DNA of 64,000 bases. Source: Azonexus hydrophilus DSM 23864 (GTDB lineage: Bacteria; Pseudomonadota; Gammaproteobacteria; Burkholderiales; Rhodocyclaceae). The notes below the pieces were generated by a model. That model was not told the DNA's origin, made no database searches, and saw only the letters and a program-made list of their open reading frames with translations. Below, piece by piece: positions 52,060 through 60,038 of the stretch. The DNA is taken from contig NZ_AUCE01000016.1 of NCBI RefSeq assembly GCF_000429605.1, positions 62,001-126,000 of the forward strand, given 5' to 3'. A program made the position numbers and the translations under genes. The stretch's first letter is position 1. Every line of letters begins with the position of its first letter.

Positions 52060-53603
52060 TTGATGACCCGGATAGCGATGAAGATTTCCTGATCGATGAA
52101 GATGACGGGCCCGTTCCGCAATGTGCTGCCAGGGCCGCCTGGAAACTGCTCGTGGTCGATGACGAGCCGGATGTGTTCGCGATAACAAAGATCGTTCTGG
52201 CTGATTTCTCGTTTGCCGGTGCGGCGCTGGAAATCATTCCGGCATATTCGCGAAGCGAGGCAGAGGCCTATCTGCTGCAGCATGACGATGTGGCCGTATT
52301 GCTCCTCGATGTCGTCATGGAAGAAACGGACGCGGGCCTGCGTCTGGTCGAGTTCGTCCGCGTCACCCTCGGCAACAAGCTGGTTCGTATCGTGCTGCGC
52401 ACCGGGCAGCCAGGCTATGCCCCGGAAAAGGAGGTGATTCTTCGCTATGACATCAACGATTACAAGGAGAAGACGGAACTGACGACCCAGAAATTGTTCA
52501 CGACCGTCGTCGCATCGTTGCGGGCGTACCAGCACCTGCTCGATCTTGAGCGTCAGCGTGCCGGTCTGGCACAGATTGTTCACGCCAACCAGGGGCTGGC
52601 CCGTCATCAGGAACTGGATGAATTCGGCAAGGGGGCGCTGGCGTTCATGGTTGCCTTGCTGAACGCCGGTGGCGGCGAACTGAGGCGTCGCGAAGGGCAG
52701 GGCAGCACGGCGCTGGCGCACCAGGGCGATTTGCCGGAATCGGCCATTGATGCCATCGACGCCTGGGACGGGCTGACCTTGCGCTGGGTGGATGGCCTGG
52801 TCCTGGCCCCCATCCCGTCGCGTACGGATTCGCCGGTTTTCGTCTGCCTCGGTGGTGTTTCCAGTGTGGATGACGGTGATCGAGTATTGTTCGGCATTCT
52901 TGCGGAAGCTGTTGGCGCCGGCTGGGATTCGGTTCTCCTGCTCGGGCGTCTGCAGGATGCGCAGAAAGCCATTGTCTATGCGCTGGCGCGCATGGCGGAA
53001 TTTCGGGACGCCGGAACGGGTGAGCATGTCCGCCGGGTTGAGCGGATGGTCCGGGCAATGGCACTCAAGTTGCGCGTCCATGACGATTACGCCTGCCTGC
53101 GTGATGAAGCCTTTGTCGAGCAACTCGTTCTGGCTTCGGTTCTCCACGATGTTGGCAAAGTGGGGGTGCCAGATGCAATCCTCAACAAACCCGGGGCGCT
53201 CGATGGTGGTGAGAAGCGCCAGATGCAGGCGCATGTGGCGATCGGTGCCGAGATTCTGGCTGAGGCAGCAGGCATGGTGCCAGGGATGAACTACATTGCC
53301 TTGGCTGCGGAAATCGCTGCCAACCACCACGAAAGTGCCGATGGCAGCGGCTATCCAGGCCGCAAGACCCTTGATCAGATACCGGTTTCGGCACGGATCG
53401 TGAGTGTTGCCGACGTGTACGACGCGCTCGTCTCGAAGCGTCCCTACAAGGAAGGCTGGCCTCGGGAAAAGGCCATCGCCTGGTTACGCGAGATGGCCGG
53501 GCAACGGTTCGATCCCCGTGCCGTTGAAGCATTGGCCGCTGTAATCGGGGAGTCCAGCTTCCCCACTGAAGGGCAGCATCGCTCGGAGGCAGTGAATTGC
53601 TGA
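52056..53603 (+). CDS. response regulator with DUF3369 and HD-GYP output
   Basis: A 515-residue protein. A receiver domain (about 30-155) has the phospho-Asp in LLLDVVMEE. A central DUF3369 (GAF-like, about 170-300) region follows. The C-terminal HD-GYP domain has the metal residues in LASVLHDVGKVGVPD, and HHESADGSGYPGRKTL with the GYP motif, so c-di-GMP hydrolysis is expected. It is the partner of the kinase, overlapping it by four bases. It sits directly upstream of the phasin gene, with a 64-base gap. Confidence 0.93.
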   Translation: MIDDPDSDEDFLIDEDDGPVPQCAARAAWKLLVVDDEPDVFAITKIVLADFSFAGAALEIIPAYSRSEAEAYLLQHDDVAVLLLDVVMEETDAGLRLVEFVRVTLGNKLVRIVLRTGQPGYAPEKEVILRYDINDYKEKTELTTQKLFTTVVASLRAYQHLLDLERQRAGLAQIVHANQGLARHQELDEFGKGALAFMVALLNAGGGELRRREGQGSTALAHQGDLPESAIDAIDAWDGLTLRWVDGLVLAPIPSRTDSPVFVCLGGVSSVDDGDRVLFGILAEAVGAGWDSVLLLGRLQDAQKAIVYALARMAEFRDAGTGEHVRRVERMVRAMALKLRVHDDYACLRDEAFVEQLVLASVLHDVGKVGVPDAILNKPGALDGGEKRQMQAHVAIGAEILAEAAGMVPGMNYIALAAEIAANHHESADGSGYPGRKTLDQIPVSARIVSVADVYDALVSKRPYKEGWPREKAIAWLREMAGQRFDPRAVEALAAVIGESSFPTEGQHRSEAVNC

Positions 53604-53667
53604 AATACGGGTGTAAAGGTCGAGGTTTAGGCTGAAGTTCCCGATAATTTCATTTCCAGGATCAAGT

Positions 53668-54210
53668 ATGTTGAACGCAGAAAAAGTCGTCAGCGCCCAC
53701 AAGGCACAACTTGCCGCTCTTCACGAAATGACCGGAAAGGCCCTGGATGTCGTCGAGAAGATTGCCCAGTTGAACCTCGACACAGCCCGCAATCATCTTC
53801 AGGCTCATGACGAGCATGTGAAAACCCTGATGAGTGCCAAGGATCTGAAAAGTCTGGCCAAGCTGAATGAAGAACTGCTCCAGAAAATTGCCGGAAAAAC
53901 CGCAAACTACAGCCAGGAGTTGTTCAAGCTTGCTTCAGGCATGGGCAGCGAATTCGGCGAGCTGGTCCAGTCGCAGATGAAAGACGCGCAAAAGGAATTC
54001 TTCTCGGCGGTGGAAGTGACGGTGAACTCGCTGCCGGAGAACGCTGCATCGGTTAAGGATGCGATCAAATCGGCAATGGCACAGGCAGCCACGGCGATGG
54101 AGTCGGTCCAGAAAGCCGTGCAGGAAGCACAGGATACCGGCAGCGCGCAGTTGAGCAGCATGGTTGAAGGTACGACCAAGAGCGCAAAGTCGAGAAAATC
54201 CACCGCTTAA
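53668..54210 (+). CDS. phaP: phasin family protein
   Basis: A 180-residue helical, amphipathic protein with low Cys and Trp content, typical of phasins that coat PHA granules. Lys-, Ala- and Gln-rich heptad-like sequence runs through ALDVVEKIAQLNLDTARNHL and SVQKAVQEAQDTGSA. ATG at 53668 has AGGATCA just upstream, a moderate ribosome binding site. GATAAT at 53642-53647 could be a -10 box for its own promoter. It closes the PHA cluster before a strong terminator. Confidence 0.9.
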   Translation: MLNAEKVVSAHKAQLAALHEMTGKALDVVEKIAQLNLDTARNHLQAHDEHVKTLMSAKDLKSLAKLNEELLQKIAGKTANYSQELFKLASGMGSEFGELVQSQMKDAQKEFFSAVEVTVNSLPENAASVKDAIKSAMAQAATAMESVQKAVQEAQDTGSAQLSSMVEGTTKSAKSRKSTA

Positions 54211-54232
54211 GTCGACCGATTGAGCGTGCCAG

Positions 54233-54258
54233 AAAACCGCCGAACCTCGGCGGTTTTT
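54233..54258. terminator. bidirectional terminator after the phasin gene
   Basis: AAAACCGCCGA, short loop, TCGGCGGTTTTT. It serves the phasin gene on the plus strand and possibly hpnE on the minus strand. Confidence 0.9.
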
Positions 54259-54265
54259 GCATGGT

Positions 54266-55471
54266 TCATCGAGCGCGGATCGCCCTTGCCGCGCGCAGGC
54301 CGCTCCTGACCGCGCCTTCAAGCGTTGCCGGGTAGTCGGCCCAGGTGTAGTCGCCGGCCAGGACGAGGCGTGAGTCGGCGGTGATGTGGGCGGGGCGCGC
54401 CAGTTGCGGTCGGCTGCAGAAGGTCGCCCGTTTTTCCCGGATCACCTGGCGCCAGTCGGCCGGGCCGAGGCCGAGCGCGGCTTCGATTTCCGCTGCCAGC
54501 GCTTCGTCGGACAGGGCTTCCCAGTCGCCGTGGCCGCTGATCGCACAGCCGAACAGGCCGTTGCCGCGGTCGACCGCCCAGGCGCCGGTGGTGCCGCCGA
54601 GGTGCAGGAGCGGGAAGGGCAGTTGGGTATTTGCGGCAAATTGCAGGTAGACCGTGGCAATCGGCTCGTAATCGAAGCGGGCGTCGATTTCCGGCAACAG
54701 CGCGCCGATGTGCTGCGGGGCGACGGCGACAATGACCGCATCGTAGGCCTCGCCGTCGACGCAGGTATCGTTGATGCTGCGCACCCGGTGGCCGAAGCGC
54801 AGCGTCGCGCCGTTTGCCGTGAGCCAGTGGCAGGCCGGTTCCGGCAGCAGTTCGCCGAAGGGCACGCGCGGCAGCAGCAGGTCGGTGTCGGCGCGGCACG
54901 GGCTGCCCAGGCTGTCGCGCAGGACGTTCGCAAACAATTGCGCCGACGCGCGTTCGACCGGGGTGTTGAGCGCGGCCAGGCAGAGCGGCTCCCACAATTT
55001 CTTACGCAGGACGCCGGTCTGGCCGGCGGCGTCGAGCCAGTCGGCGACGCTTTCGTCGCGCCTCAGGCGAAAGCCGCGCCATTTGACGCGCTGCATCCAG
55101 AGCGCGGTTTTCAGCTTTTCCGGCAGGTCGACCGTGGCCGCCGTGAGCAACCCCCAGGCGACGTTGAACGGCGCCGGCCAGCGCGGCAGCGCCAGGCGGA
55201 AACCGTCGCGGTCGACGACCTGCAATGGGCGACGGTCGAACAGCGCGTCCGGGTCGGCGCCGACGCTGCGCATGAGCGCCAGCGTCTCGCGGTAAGCGCC
55301 GAGCAGCAGGTGCTGGCCGTTGTCGAGCGTGCGCCCGTCGATGTTGACCGAACGCCCGCGACCGCCGGCGACGCGGCCGGCTTCGTAGAGGGTGACGGCG
55401 GCGCCGCGCCGGGTCAGGTCGACGGCGGCGGCGAGCCCGGCCCAGCCGGCGCCGACGACGGCGACCTTCAT
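54266..55471 (-). CDS. hpnE: squalene-associated FAD-dependent desaturase HpnE
   Basis: A 401-residue flavin oxidoreductase, the last enzyme of the HpnCDE route to squalene (it reduces hydroxysqualene). The FAD motif is VAVVGAGWAGLAAAVDLTRRG, with a second part RTLDNGQHLLLG, and a C-terminal DYTWADYPATLEGAVRSG. Length and context next to hpnD and hpnC give the name. ATG at 55471, four bases after the hpnD stop. It is probably cotranscribed with hpnD and hpnC. Confidence 0.93.
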   Translation of the reverse strand: MKVAVVGAGWAGLAAAVDLTRRGAAVTLYEAGRVAGGRGRSVNIDGRTLDNGQHLLLGAYRETLALMRSVGADPDALFDRRPLQVVDRDGFRLALPRWPAPFNVAWGLLTAATVDLPEKLKTALWMQRVKWRGFRLRRDESVADWLDAAGQTGVLRKKLWEPLCLAALNTPVERASAQLFANVLRDSLGSPCRADTDLLLPRVPFGELLPEPACHWLTANGATLRFGHRVRSINDTCVDGEAYDAVIVAVAPQHIGALLPEIDARFDYEPIATVYLQFAANTQLPFPLLHLGGTTGAWAVDRGNGLFGCAISGHGDWEALSDEALAAEIEAALGLGPADWRQVIREKRATFCSRPQLARPAHITADSRLVLAGDYTWADYPATLEGAVRSGLRAARAIRAR

Positions 55472-55475
55472 CCGT

Positions 55476-56309
55476 TCAGCCCTTGATCCAGGTCTTCGCC
55501 GCCAGCCACAGCTTGCGCGTCGCCGGCAGCGAGATGCGCTGGTGCAGCACCTGGAAGTTCTCGCCGCGGATTTCTTCGAGCAGGGTGCGGTAGATCGCCG
55601 CCATGATCAGGCCGGGGCGCTGGTTCTTGCGGTCGACCGCCGGCAGCAGGGCGAATGCCTGTTCGTAGTAGCGCTGCGCGCGTTCGTACTGGAACTGCAT
55701 CAGCGCCGTGAAATTGTCCGAATATTTGCCGTTGAGGATGTCGGCGGCGGGCACGTTGAACTGCTTGAGTTCGTCCATCGGCAGGTAGATGCGGCCGCGC
55801 CGCGCGTCCTCGCCGACGTCGCGGATGATGTTGGTGAGCTGGAAGGCCATGCCCAGGTCGTGCGCGTACTTCTGCGTCTGCCGGTCCTGGTAGCCGAAGA
55901 TTTCGGCGGCGAGCAGGCCGACGACGCTGGCGACGCGGTAGCAATAGAGCGACAGCCCCTTGAAGTCGAGATAGCGCGACTGCTGCAGGTCCATCTCCAT
56001 GCCGTCGATGATTTCCAGCAACTGCTCGCTCGGCAGGTTGATGCCGGGGGCGACCGCCTGCAGCGCCAGGCCGACCGGGTGGGTGGCTTGTTTCTCGGCG
56101 ACGCGCTGCACCTCCATCCGCCACCAGACCAGCTTGGTCGAGGCGAGCGAAAGGTCGGAGCATTCGTCGACGACGTCGTCGACCTCGCGGCAGAAGGCGT
56201 ACAGCGCCATGATCGCCTGGCGGCGCTCGGGCGGCAGGAAAAGGAAGCTGTAGTAGAAGGAGGAGCCGCTCTTGGCGCACTTCTCCTGGCAGTATTGGTC
56301 GGGGCTCAT
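55476..56309 (-). CDS. hpnD: presqualene diphosphate synthase HpnD
   Basis: A 277-residue trans-isoprenyl diphosphate synthase of the squalene/phytoene synthase fold. The two Asp-rich motifs are CREVDDVVDE and TNIIRDVGEDARRGRIYLP. The start SPDQYCQEKCAKSGSSFYYS is typical of HpnD, which condenses two farnesyl diphosphates. ATG at 56309, four bases from the hpnC stop. Catalytic residues appear intact. Confidence 0.93.
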   Translation of the reverse strand: MSPDQYCQEKCAKSGSSFYYSFLFLPPERRQAIMALYAFCREVDDVVDECSDLSLASTKLVWWRMEVQRVAEKQATHPVGLALQAVAPGINLPSEQLLEIIDGMEMDLQQSRYLDFKGLSLYCYRVASVVGLLAAEIFGYQDRQTQKYAHDLGMAFQLTNIIRDVGEDARRGRIYLPMDELKQFNVPAADILNGKYSDNFTALMQFQYERAQRYYEQAFALLPAVDRKNQRPGLIMAAIYRTLLEEIRGENFQVLHQRISLPATRKLWLAAKTWIKG

Positions 56310-56313
56310 GGGC

Positions 56314-57123
56314 TCACATTCTAATGGAACGGGCGAGCAGCACGAACCAGTCGGCCTTGCCCAGCTTGGGCCGATGCCGGAAGACGTCGCCGCGCACGCG
56401 TGCTATGCGCTCCAGGATGCGCAGGCCGCCTTGCACGGTGAGGCGGATTTCCCAGCCGATCCGCCCGGGCAGCGCATGGACCAGCGGCGCGCCGCGCAGC
56501 ATCAGCGCACGTGCCCGGTCGACCTGGAAATCGATCAGTTTTTCCCAGCCATCGCCGCAGCGGCCGGCGGCGATGTCGTCCTCGCCGACGCCGAAGCCCT
56601 GCATCTCGACCTGCGGCAGGTAGATCCGGTCCTTCTGCCAGTCGATGGCGATGTCCTGCCAGAAGTTGATCAACTGCAGCGCGGTGCAGATGCAGTCGGA
56701 CTGCATCAACTGCGTCTCTCCGGTGCGCTTGAACAAGGCCAGCACCAGCCGGCCGACCGGGTTGGCCGAGCGCCGGCAGTAATCGACCAGCTCCGGGTAG
56801 TCGGCGTAGCGCGTCTTGACCACGTCCTGGGCGAAGGCGTCGAGCAGGTCGCGAAAGAGCTGGACGGGCAGGGCGTGGGCGGCGATGACTTCGGCCAGGT
56901 CGACGAACAGCGGTGTCTGCGGCGTGTTGCCGGCGGCGATGCGGTCGAGTTCGGCCTGGTAGGCGGCAAGCTCGGCCAGGCGCTGCTCGGGCGTAGCGTC
57001 GCCCTCGTCGGCAATGTCGTCGGCGCTGCGCGCGAAGCGGTAAATCACCTCGATCGGTCGGCGCAGCGGCGCCGGCACCAGGATCGAGGCGACGGGAAAG
57101 TTTTCGTAATGGTCGACTGGCAT
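56314..57123 (-). CDS. hpnC: hydroxysqualene synthase HpnC
   Basis: A 269-residue squalene/phytoene-synthase-fold enzyme that converts presqualene diphosphate to hydroxysqualene. VDHYENFPVASILVPAPLRR at the start, RFARSADDIADEGDA as first Asp motif and FWQDIAIDWQKDRIYLP as second are typical for HpnC. The ATG at 57123 is 39 bases from the divergent tRNA-Leu. It heads the hpnC-hpnD-hpnE unit. No squalene-hopene cyclase gene is in the window. Confidence 0.93.
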   Translation of the reverse strand: MPVDHYENFPVASILVPAPLRRPIEVIYRFARSADDIADEGDATPEQRLAELAAYQAELDRIAAGNTPQTPLFVDLAEVIAAHALPVQLFRDLLDAFAQDVVKTRYADYPELVDYCRRSANPVGRLVLALFKRTGETQLMQSDCICTALQLINFWQDIAIDWQKDRIYLPQVEMQGFGVGEDDIAAGRCGDGWEKLIDFQVDRARALMLRGAPLVHALPGRIGWEIRLTVQGGLRILERIARVRGDVFRHRPKLGKADWFVLLARSIRM

Positions 57124-57162
57124 GGGCGTTATTCGTGCTCGGTGTTAGAATGCGCCCCGCCT

Positions 57163-57247
57163 GCCCAGGTGGCGAAATTGGTAGACGCACCAGATTTAGG
57201 TTCTGGCGTAGCAATACGTGGGGGTTCGAGTCCCTTCCTGGGCACCA
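57163..57247 (+). tRNA. tRNA-Leu (UAG anticodon)
   Basis: A complete 85-base tRNA with encoded CCA. The acceptor stem GCCCAGG pairs with CCTGGGC. The anticodon stem CCAGA / TCTGG encloses TTTAGGT, giving anticodon TAG. The long variable arm before GGGTTCGAGTCCC is typical of tRNA-Leu, and the D-loop GGCGAAATTGGTAGACGC is standard. It is divergent from hpnC. Confidence 0.95.
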
Positions 57248-57297
57248 TAGGAATCAATGGCTTGGCGTTTCCGGCGATTTTCTGGAAAGGCCGAATG

Positions 57298-57543
57298 CTA
57301 CCCGTTTTTCCCGGGTGGCGCAGGGTCTGTCTCCGCTCCTCGGGCCAGTGCCAGCCAGCGCAGCCAGTGACCGCAGGCCGAGCGGGCACGGCGTTCGGCG
57401 CCGTGCCAGCCACCGCCGTTGCAAAGTCCTGTTACCGTTTCCGACTCGACGCACACAATATCCGGGCTGTCGCCGCCCTGACGCGGACCGGTCCAGCGCT
57501 CGCAACTGGCGCAGCGTTTGCGGTCGACGGCCTGGATCACCAT
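57298..57543 (-). CDS. small Cys-rich protein after the DUF3617 gene
   Basis: An 81-residue protein beginning MVIQAVDRKRCASCERWTG. The Cys at 11, 14, 31, 41 and 57 and several Trp suggest a small metal-binding or structural domain, but the family is not recognised. It starts 11 bases after the DUF3617 stop, probably cotranscribed. No strong ribosome binding site was seen. Alternative readings on the plus strand are overlapping shadows. Confidence 0.55.
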   Translation of the reverse strand: MVIQAVDRKRCASCERWTGPRQGGDSPDIVCVESETVTGLCNGGGWHGAERRARSACGHWLRWLALARGAETDPAPPGKNG

Positions 57544-57554
57544 GCTTTGCCGTT

Positions 57555-58106
57555 TCAGCGGGGGGCTTGCTGGCCTTTCATCAGTTCGCGCATCTGCGGA
57601 TTTTTCATCATCTCCTGCATGTTGTACTTGCCCATTCCGGGCATGATCATGTCGCCGGCTTTCTGGCCCGGTTGGCAGGGGCCAAGCCAGCGCGCCTCCT
57701 GGACCATCTTCATTTCTTTCATGCCGTCCCGCGGCGGATTGAAGCGGGTGACCATGTCGCTGCGGTAACTGCGATTGAAGTCGCCGGTGATCTCGGCATC
57801 GGTTGTCGCCGTTGTGCCCCCATCCCGGCAGACCATGTGTATGGTCATCTTGCCGGCGCCCGGCTTGATCTGCATGACCGGGCAATCCGGCTTGCCGCCG
57901 GGGCCGGAAGCATCGTTCATCACATTGTCGCTGTTCTGGTCGATGCACATCTGCATCGGCCCCTGGCCAGGCATGCCGGCAGGCATGCCGGACATCTGCG
58001 TGCGGATTTCCCAAAGGCCCGACTTGCGCTTGGGCACGTCGGCGGCTGCGGCGGTCGAGGCAATGCAAGCGGCGAGCAGACTGAGGGCGATACGGGAGGT
58101 TTTCAT
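57555..58106 (-). CDS. exported DUF3617 protein
   Basis: A 183-residue protein with a signal peptide (about 1-22, ending in ASTAAAAD). It then has PKRKSGLWEIRTQMSGMP, the Met- and Gly-rich start of the DUF3617 family, followed by four Cys-containing strands. Its function is unknown; it is probably periplasmic. The ATG at 58106 has GGAG upstream. The tail is rich in Met (MKNPQMRELMKG), which is unusual and could bind metal, but that is speculation. Confidence 0.85.
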   Translation of the reverse strand: MKTSRIALSLLAACIASTAAAADVPKRKSGLWEIRTQMSGMPAGMPGQGPMQMCIDQNSDNVMNDASGPGGKPDCPVMQIKPGAGKMTIHMVCRDGGTTATTDAEITGDFNRSYRSDMVTRFNPPRDGMKEMKMVQEARWLGPCQPGQKAGDMIMPGMGKYNMQEMMKNPQMRELMKGQQAPR

Positions 58107-58196
58107 GGCGGCGTCTCCGGTCAGGTTGGAGCACTTATCGTAGTCTGCTTTGCCGGCGTCGTCATGGGATAATCGCGCCTTTTTCCGGGGCAGGTC

Positions 58197-58748
58197 ATGG
58201 CGCTCAAATCCACGGTCTTCAAGGCCGAATTGCAGGTATCCGATCTCGATCGCGGACATTTCGCCGAATACACGCTGACGGTCGCCCGTCATCCCTCGGA
58301 GACCGACGACCGGATGATGGCCCGCATTCTCGCCTTCGCCATGTTCGCCGGGCCCGACCTCGCTTTCAGCAAGGGGCTGTCCAGCGACGACGATTGCGCG
58401 CTGCAGGAGGTCGATCCGTCCGGCGTGCTGCGGACCTGGATCGAACTCGGCCAGCCCGACGAAAGCCGCATCCGCAAAGGCTGCAACAAGGCCGACCAGG
58501 CCATCGTGCTGGCGTATGGCGCGCGTGCCGTCGATGTCTGGTGGCAGCAGACGGCGCCGCTGCTGACGCGCTTTTCCAATCTCACCGTGCTGCGCCTGAG
58601 CGCTGAAGAAACCCAGGCCCTGGGCCGCTTGGCTGAACGGACGATGAAACTCTCCTGCACGATCCAGGAAGGTACGATCTGGCTGGCCAGCGGTGAGCAA
58701 TCGATCCAGTTGTCACCCGAAACACTGTTGAGCGCACAAGCTGGTTAA
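58197..58748 (+). CDS. yaeQ: YaeQ family protein
   Basis: A 183-residue YaeQ-family protein, a PD-(D/E)XK-like fold of unclear function. The start MALKSTVFKAELQVSDLDRG, RHPSETDDRMMARILAFA, and IELGQPDESRIRKGCNKADQ are diagnostic. ATG at 58197. Its start lies about 90 bases from the divergent DUF3617 gene; the OmpA-like gene follows 47 bases downstream, probably with its own or a shared promoter. Confidence 0.93.
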   Translation: MALKSTVFKAELQVSDLDRGHFAEYTLTVARHPSETDDRMMARILAFAMFAGPDLAFSKGLSSDDDCALQEVDPSGVLRTWIELGQPDESRIRKGCNKADQAIVLAYGARAVDVWWQQTAPLLTRFSNLTVLRLSAEETQALGRLAERTMKLSCTIQEGTIWLASGEQSIQLSPETLLSAQAG

Positions 58749-58795
58749 AATGCCGTGAAGATTTTTTCCATCCTTCCTGAACGAGGTCAATCAGC

Positions 58796-59278
58796 ATGTC
58801 TCAAGACGAAAACGAAACTCAAGGTGTAGTCTTCGGTGTTCTCGCCGGCGTGATCTTCGGCGTCATCGCACTGGTCGCCGGCCTCGGTGTCTGGAAGGCC
58901 GGGCAATCCGCCGCCCCGGTGGCGGCAGTTGCCGTTGCCGAAGAAAGCGATATTGCGCCGGTCGGCGAAGCCCTGGCCAAAGTCTATTTCGCCGTCGGCT
59001 CGGCCGAGGTCGCGGCAGCCGATTTCATGGTCGTGGTCCCCACGGCTGAGGCACTGGCCGCCAATCCGCAAGCCATCGTGCTGCTGTCCGGCTTCCACGA
59101 TGAATCTGGCGATCCGGCAATGAACGCCGAACTGGCCAAGCAACGCGCCCTGGCTGTGCGCGATGTGCTGCTGGCCGGCCATATCGACATCCAGCGCATC
59201 AAACTGCGCAAACCGGAATCCACGCTGGGCGGTGGCTCGGCCGAAGAAAGCCGGCGCGTCGAGATTCGCGTTCAGTAA
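58796..59278 (+). CDS. OmpA-like peptidoglycan-associated inner-membrane protein
   Basis: A 160-residue protein with one N-terminal membrane helix (about 11-33, uncleaved) and a C-terminal OmpA-like domain (about 58-160). The peptidoglycan-contact residues fit the pattern FHDESGDPAMNAELAKQRALAVRDVL (Asp and Arg). It lacks an outer-membrane barrel or lipobox, so it is an inner-membrane anchored peptidoglycan binder. ATG at 58796. A terminator follows 20 bases after the stop. Confidence 0.88.
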   Translation: MSQDENETQGVVFGVLAGVIFGVIALVAGLGVWKAGQSAAPVAAVAVAEESDIAPVGEALAKVYFAVGSAEVAAADFMVVVPTAEALAANPQAIVLLSGFHDESGDPAMNAELAKQRALAVRDVLLAGHIDIQRIKLRKPESTLGGGSAEESRRVEIRVQ

Positions 59279-59297
59279 CTTCATATGCCACGACAGC

Positions 59298-59321
59298 AAG
59301 CGGGCCATCTGGCCCGCTTTT
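59298..59321. terminator. terminator between the OmpA-like and zinc-ribbon genes
   Basis: AAGCGGGCC, loop ATCT, GGCCCGCTTTT, between two convergent genes. The T-run is short, but the stem is strong. Confidence 0.8.
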
Positions 59322-59324
59322 GCG

Positions 59325-60038
59325 TTAACGGCGCAGTACCCGCCAGAGCATCTCGACGCCGGAGATGATCACATCGCCGACATCCATCTGGTTGCGCTGC
59401 AGGCGCTGCTCGCGTTCGTAGCGCGATTTTTCCCGCTCGGCGAGGATGATCGCGTCGCCGAGCATTTCCACGTCGCGGGTGGTGCGCCGGGTTTCGGCAT
59501 GGTCGAAGCGGGACAGGGCCTTATCCACCGCATCCGGGTCAAGGATGGCGATGGGGGCGCGGCAATGCCGGCAGGCGTAGTCTTCACGGATGTTCACCGG
59601 GGCGCCGCAGCCGGTGCAGCGCACGGTGCCGACCTTGCGCGCCAGTTCGTCGATCTCGCTGTCGCTCAACTGGCGGACGAAACCCTTTTCGATCATCAAC
59701 TGCGCAAAAGGCGTGAACCGTCCATGCTTCTGCAGGCAGCGATGGTAGTTGAACTGACCGCCGTGCTTGGAGCGGTCCAGACCGTGCAGCAGGCGTTCGT
59801 CGCAGCGCGGGCAGTGCAGCACATCACGCAAGGGCAGGCGTTGCTGGTCGCGGTGTTCGTGGATCAGGCGGAACAGTTCGATGATGCCGCCCGGGGTGAT
59901 CTGCACGCTTTCGAATTCGTCGAACCAGATGCCGTGGCAGTGAAAGCACAGGTCGATGATGACTTCGCCGTGGTGCATGCGCTCGAAGCGCCGCTTTTCC
60001 ATCGGCTGCCGGCACGAAGGGCAGGGCGTCGGTTTCAT
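59325..60038 (-). CDS. TFIIB-type zinc-ribbon protein
   Basis: A 237-residue protein with several CxxC knuckles: CPSCRQPM, CFHCHGIWFDEFE, CPRCDERLL, CTGCGAPVN and CRHCRAP. The first pair matches the zf-TFIIB family found in bacteria. The rest is helical with charged segments. Its function is unknown; a structural or nucleic-acid role is possible. ATG at 60038 overlaps the rlhA stop by four bases (ATGA), so the two genes are coupled. Confidence 0.85.
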   Translation of the reverse strand: MKPTPCPSCRQPMEKRRFERMHHGEVIIDLCFHCHGIWFDEFESVQITPGGIIELFRLIHEHRDQQRLPLRDVLHCPRCDERLLHGLDRSKHGGQFNYHRCLQKHGRFTPFAQLMIEKGFVRQLSDSEIDELARKVGTVRCTGCGAPVNIREDYACRHCRAPIAILDPDAVDKALSRFDHAETRRTTRDVEMLGDAIILAEREKSRYEREQRLQRNQMDVGDVIISGVEMLWRVLRR

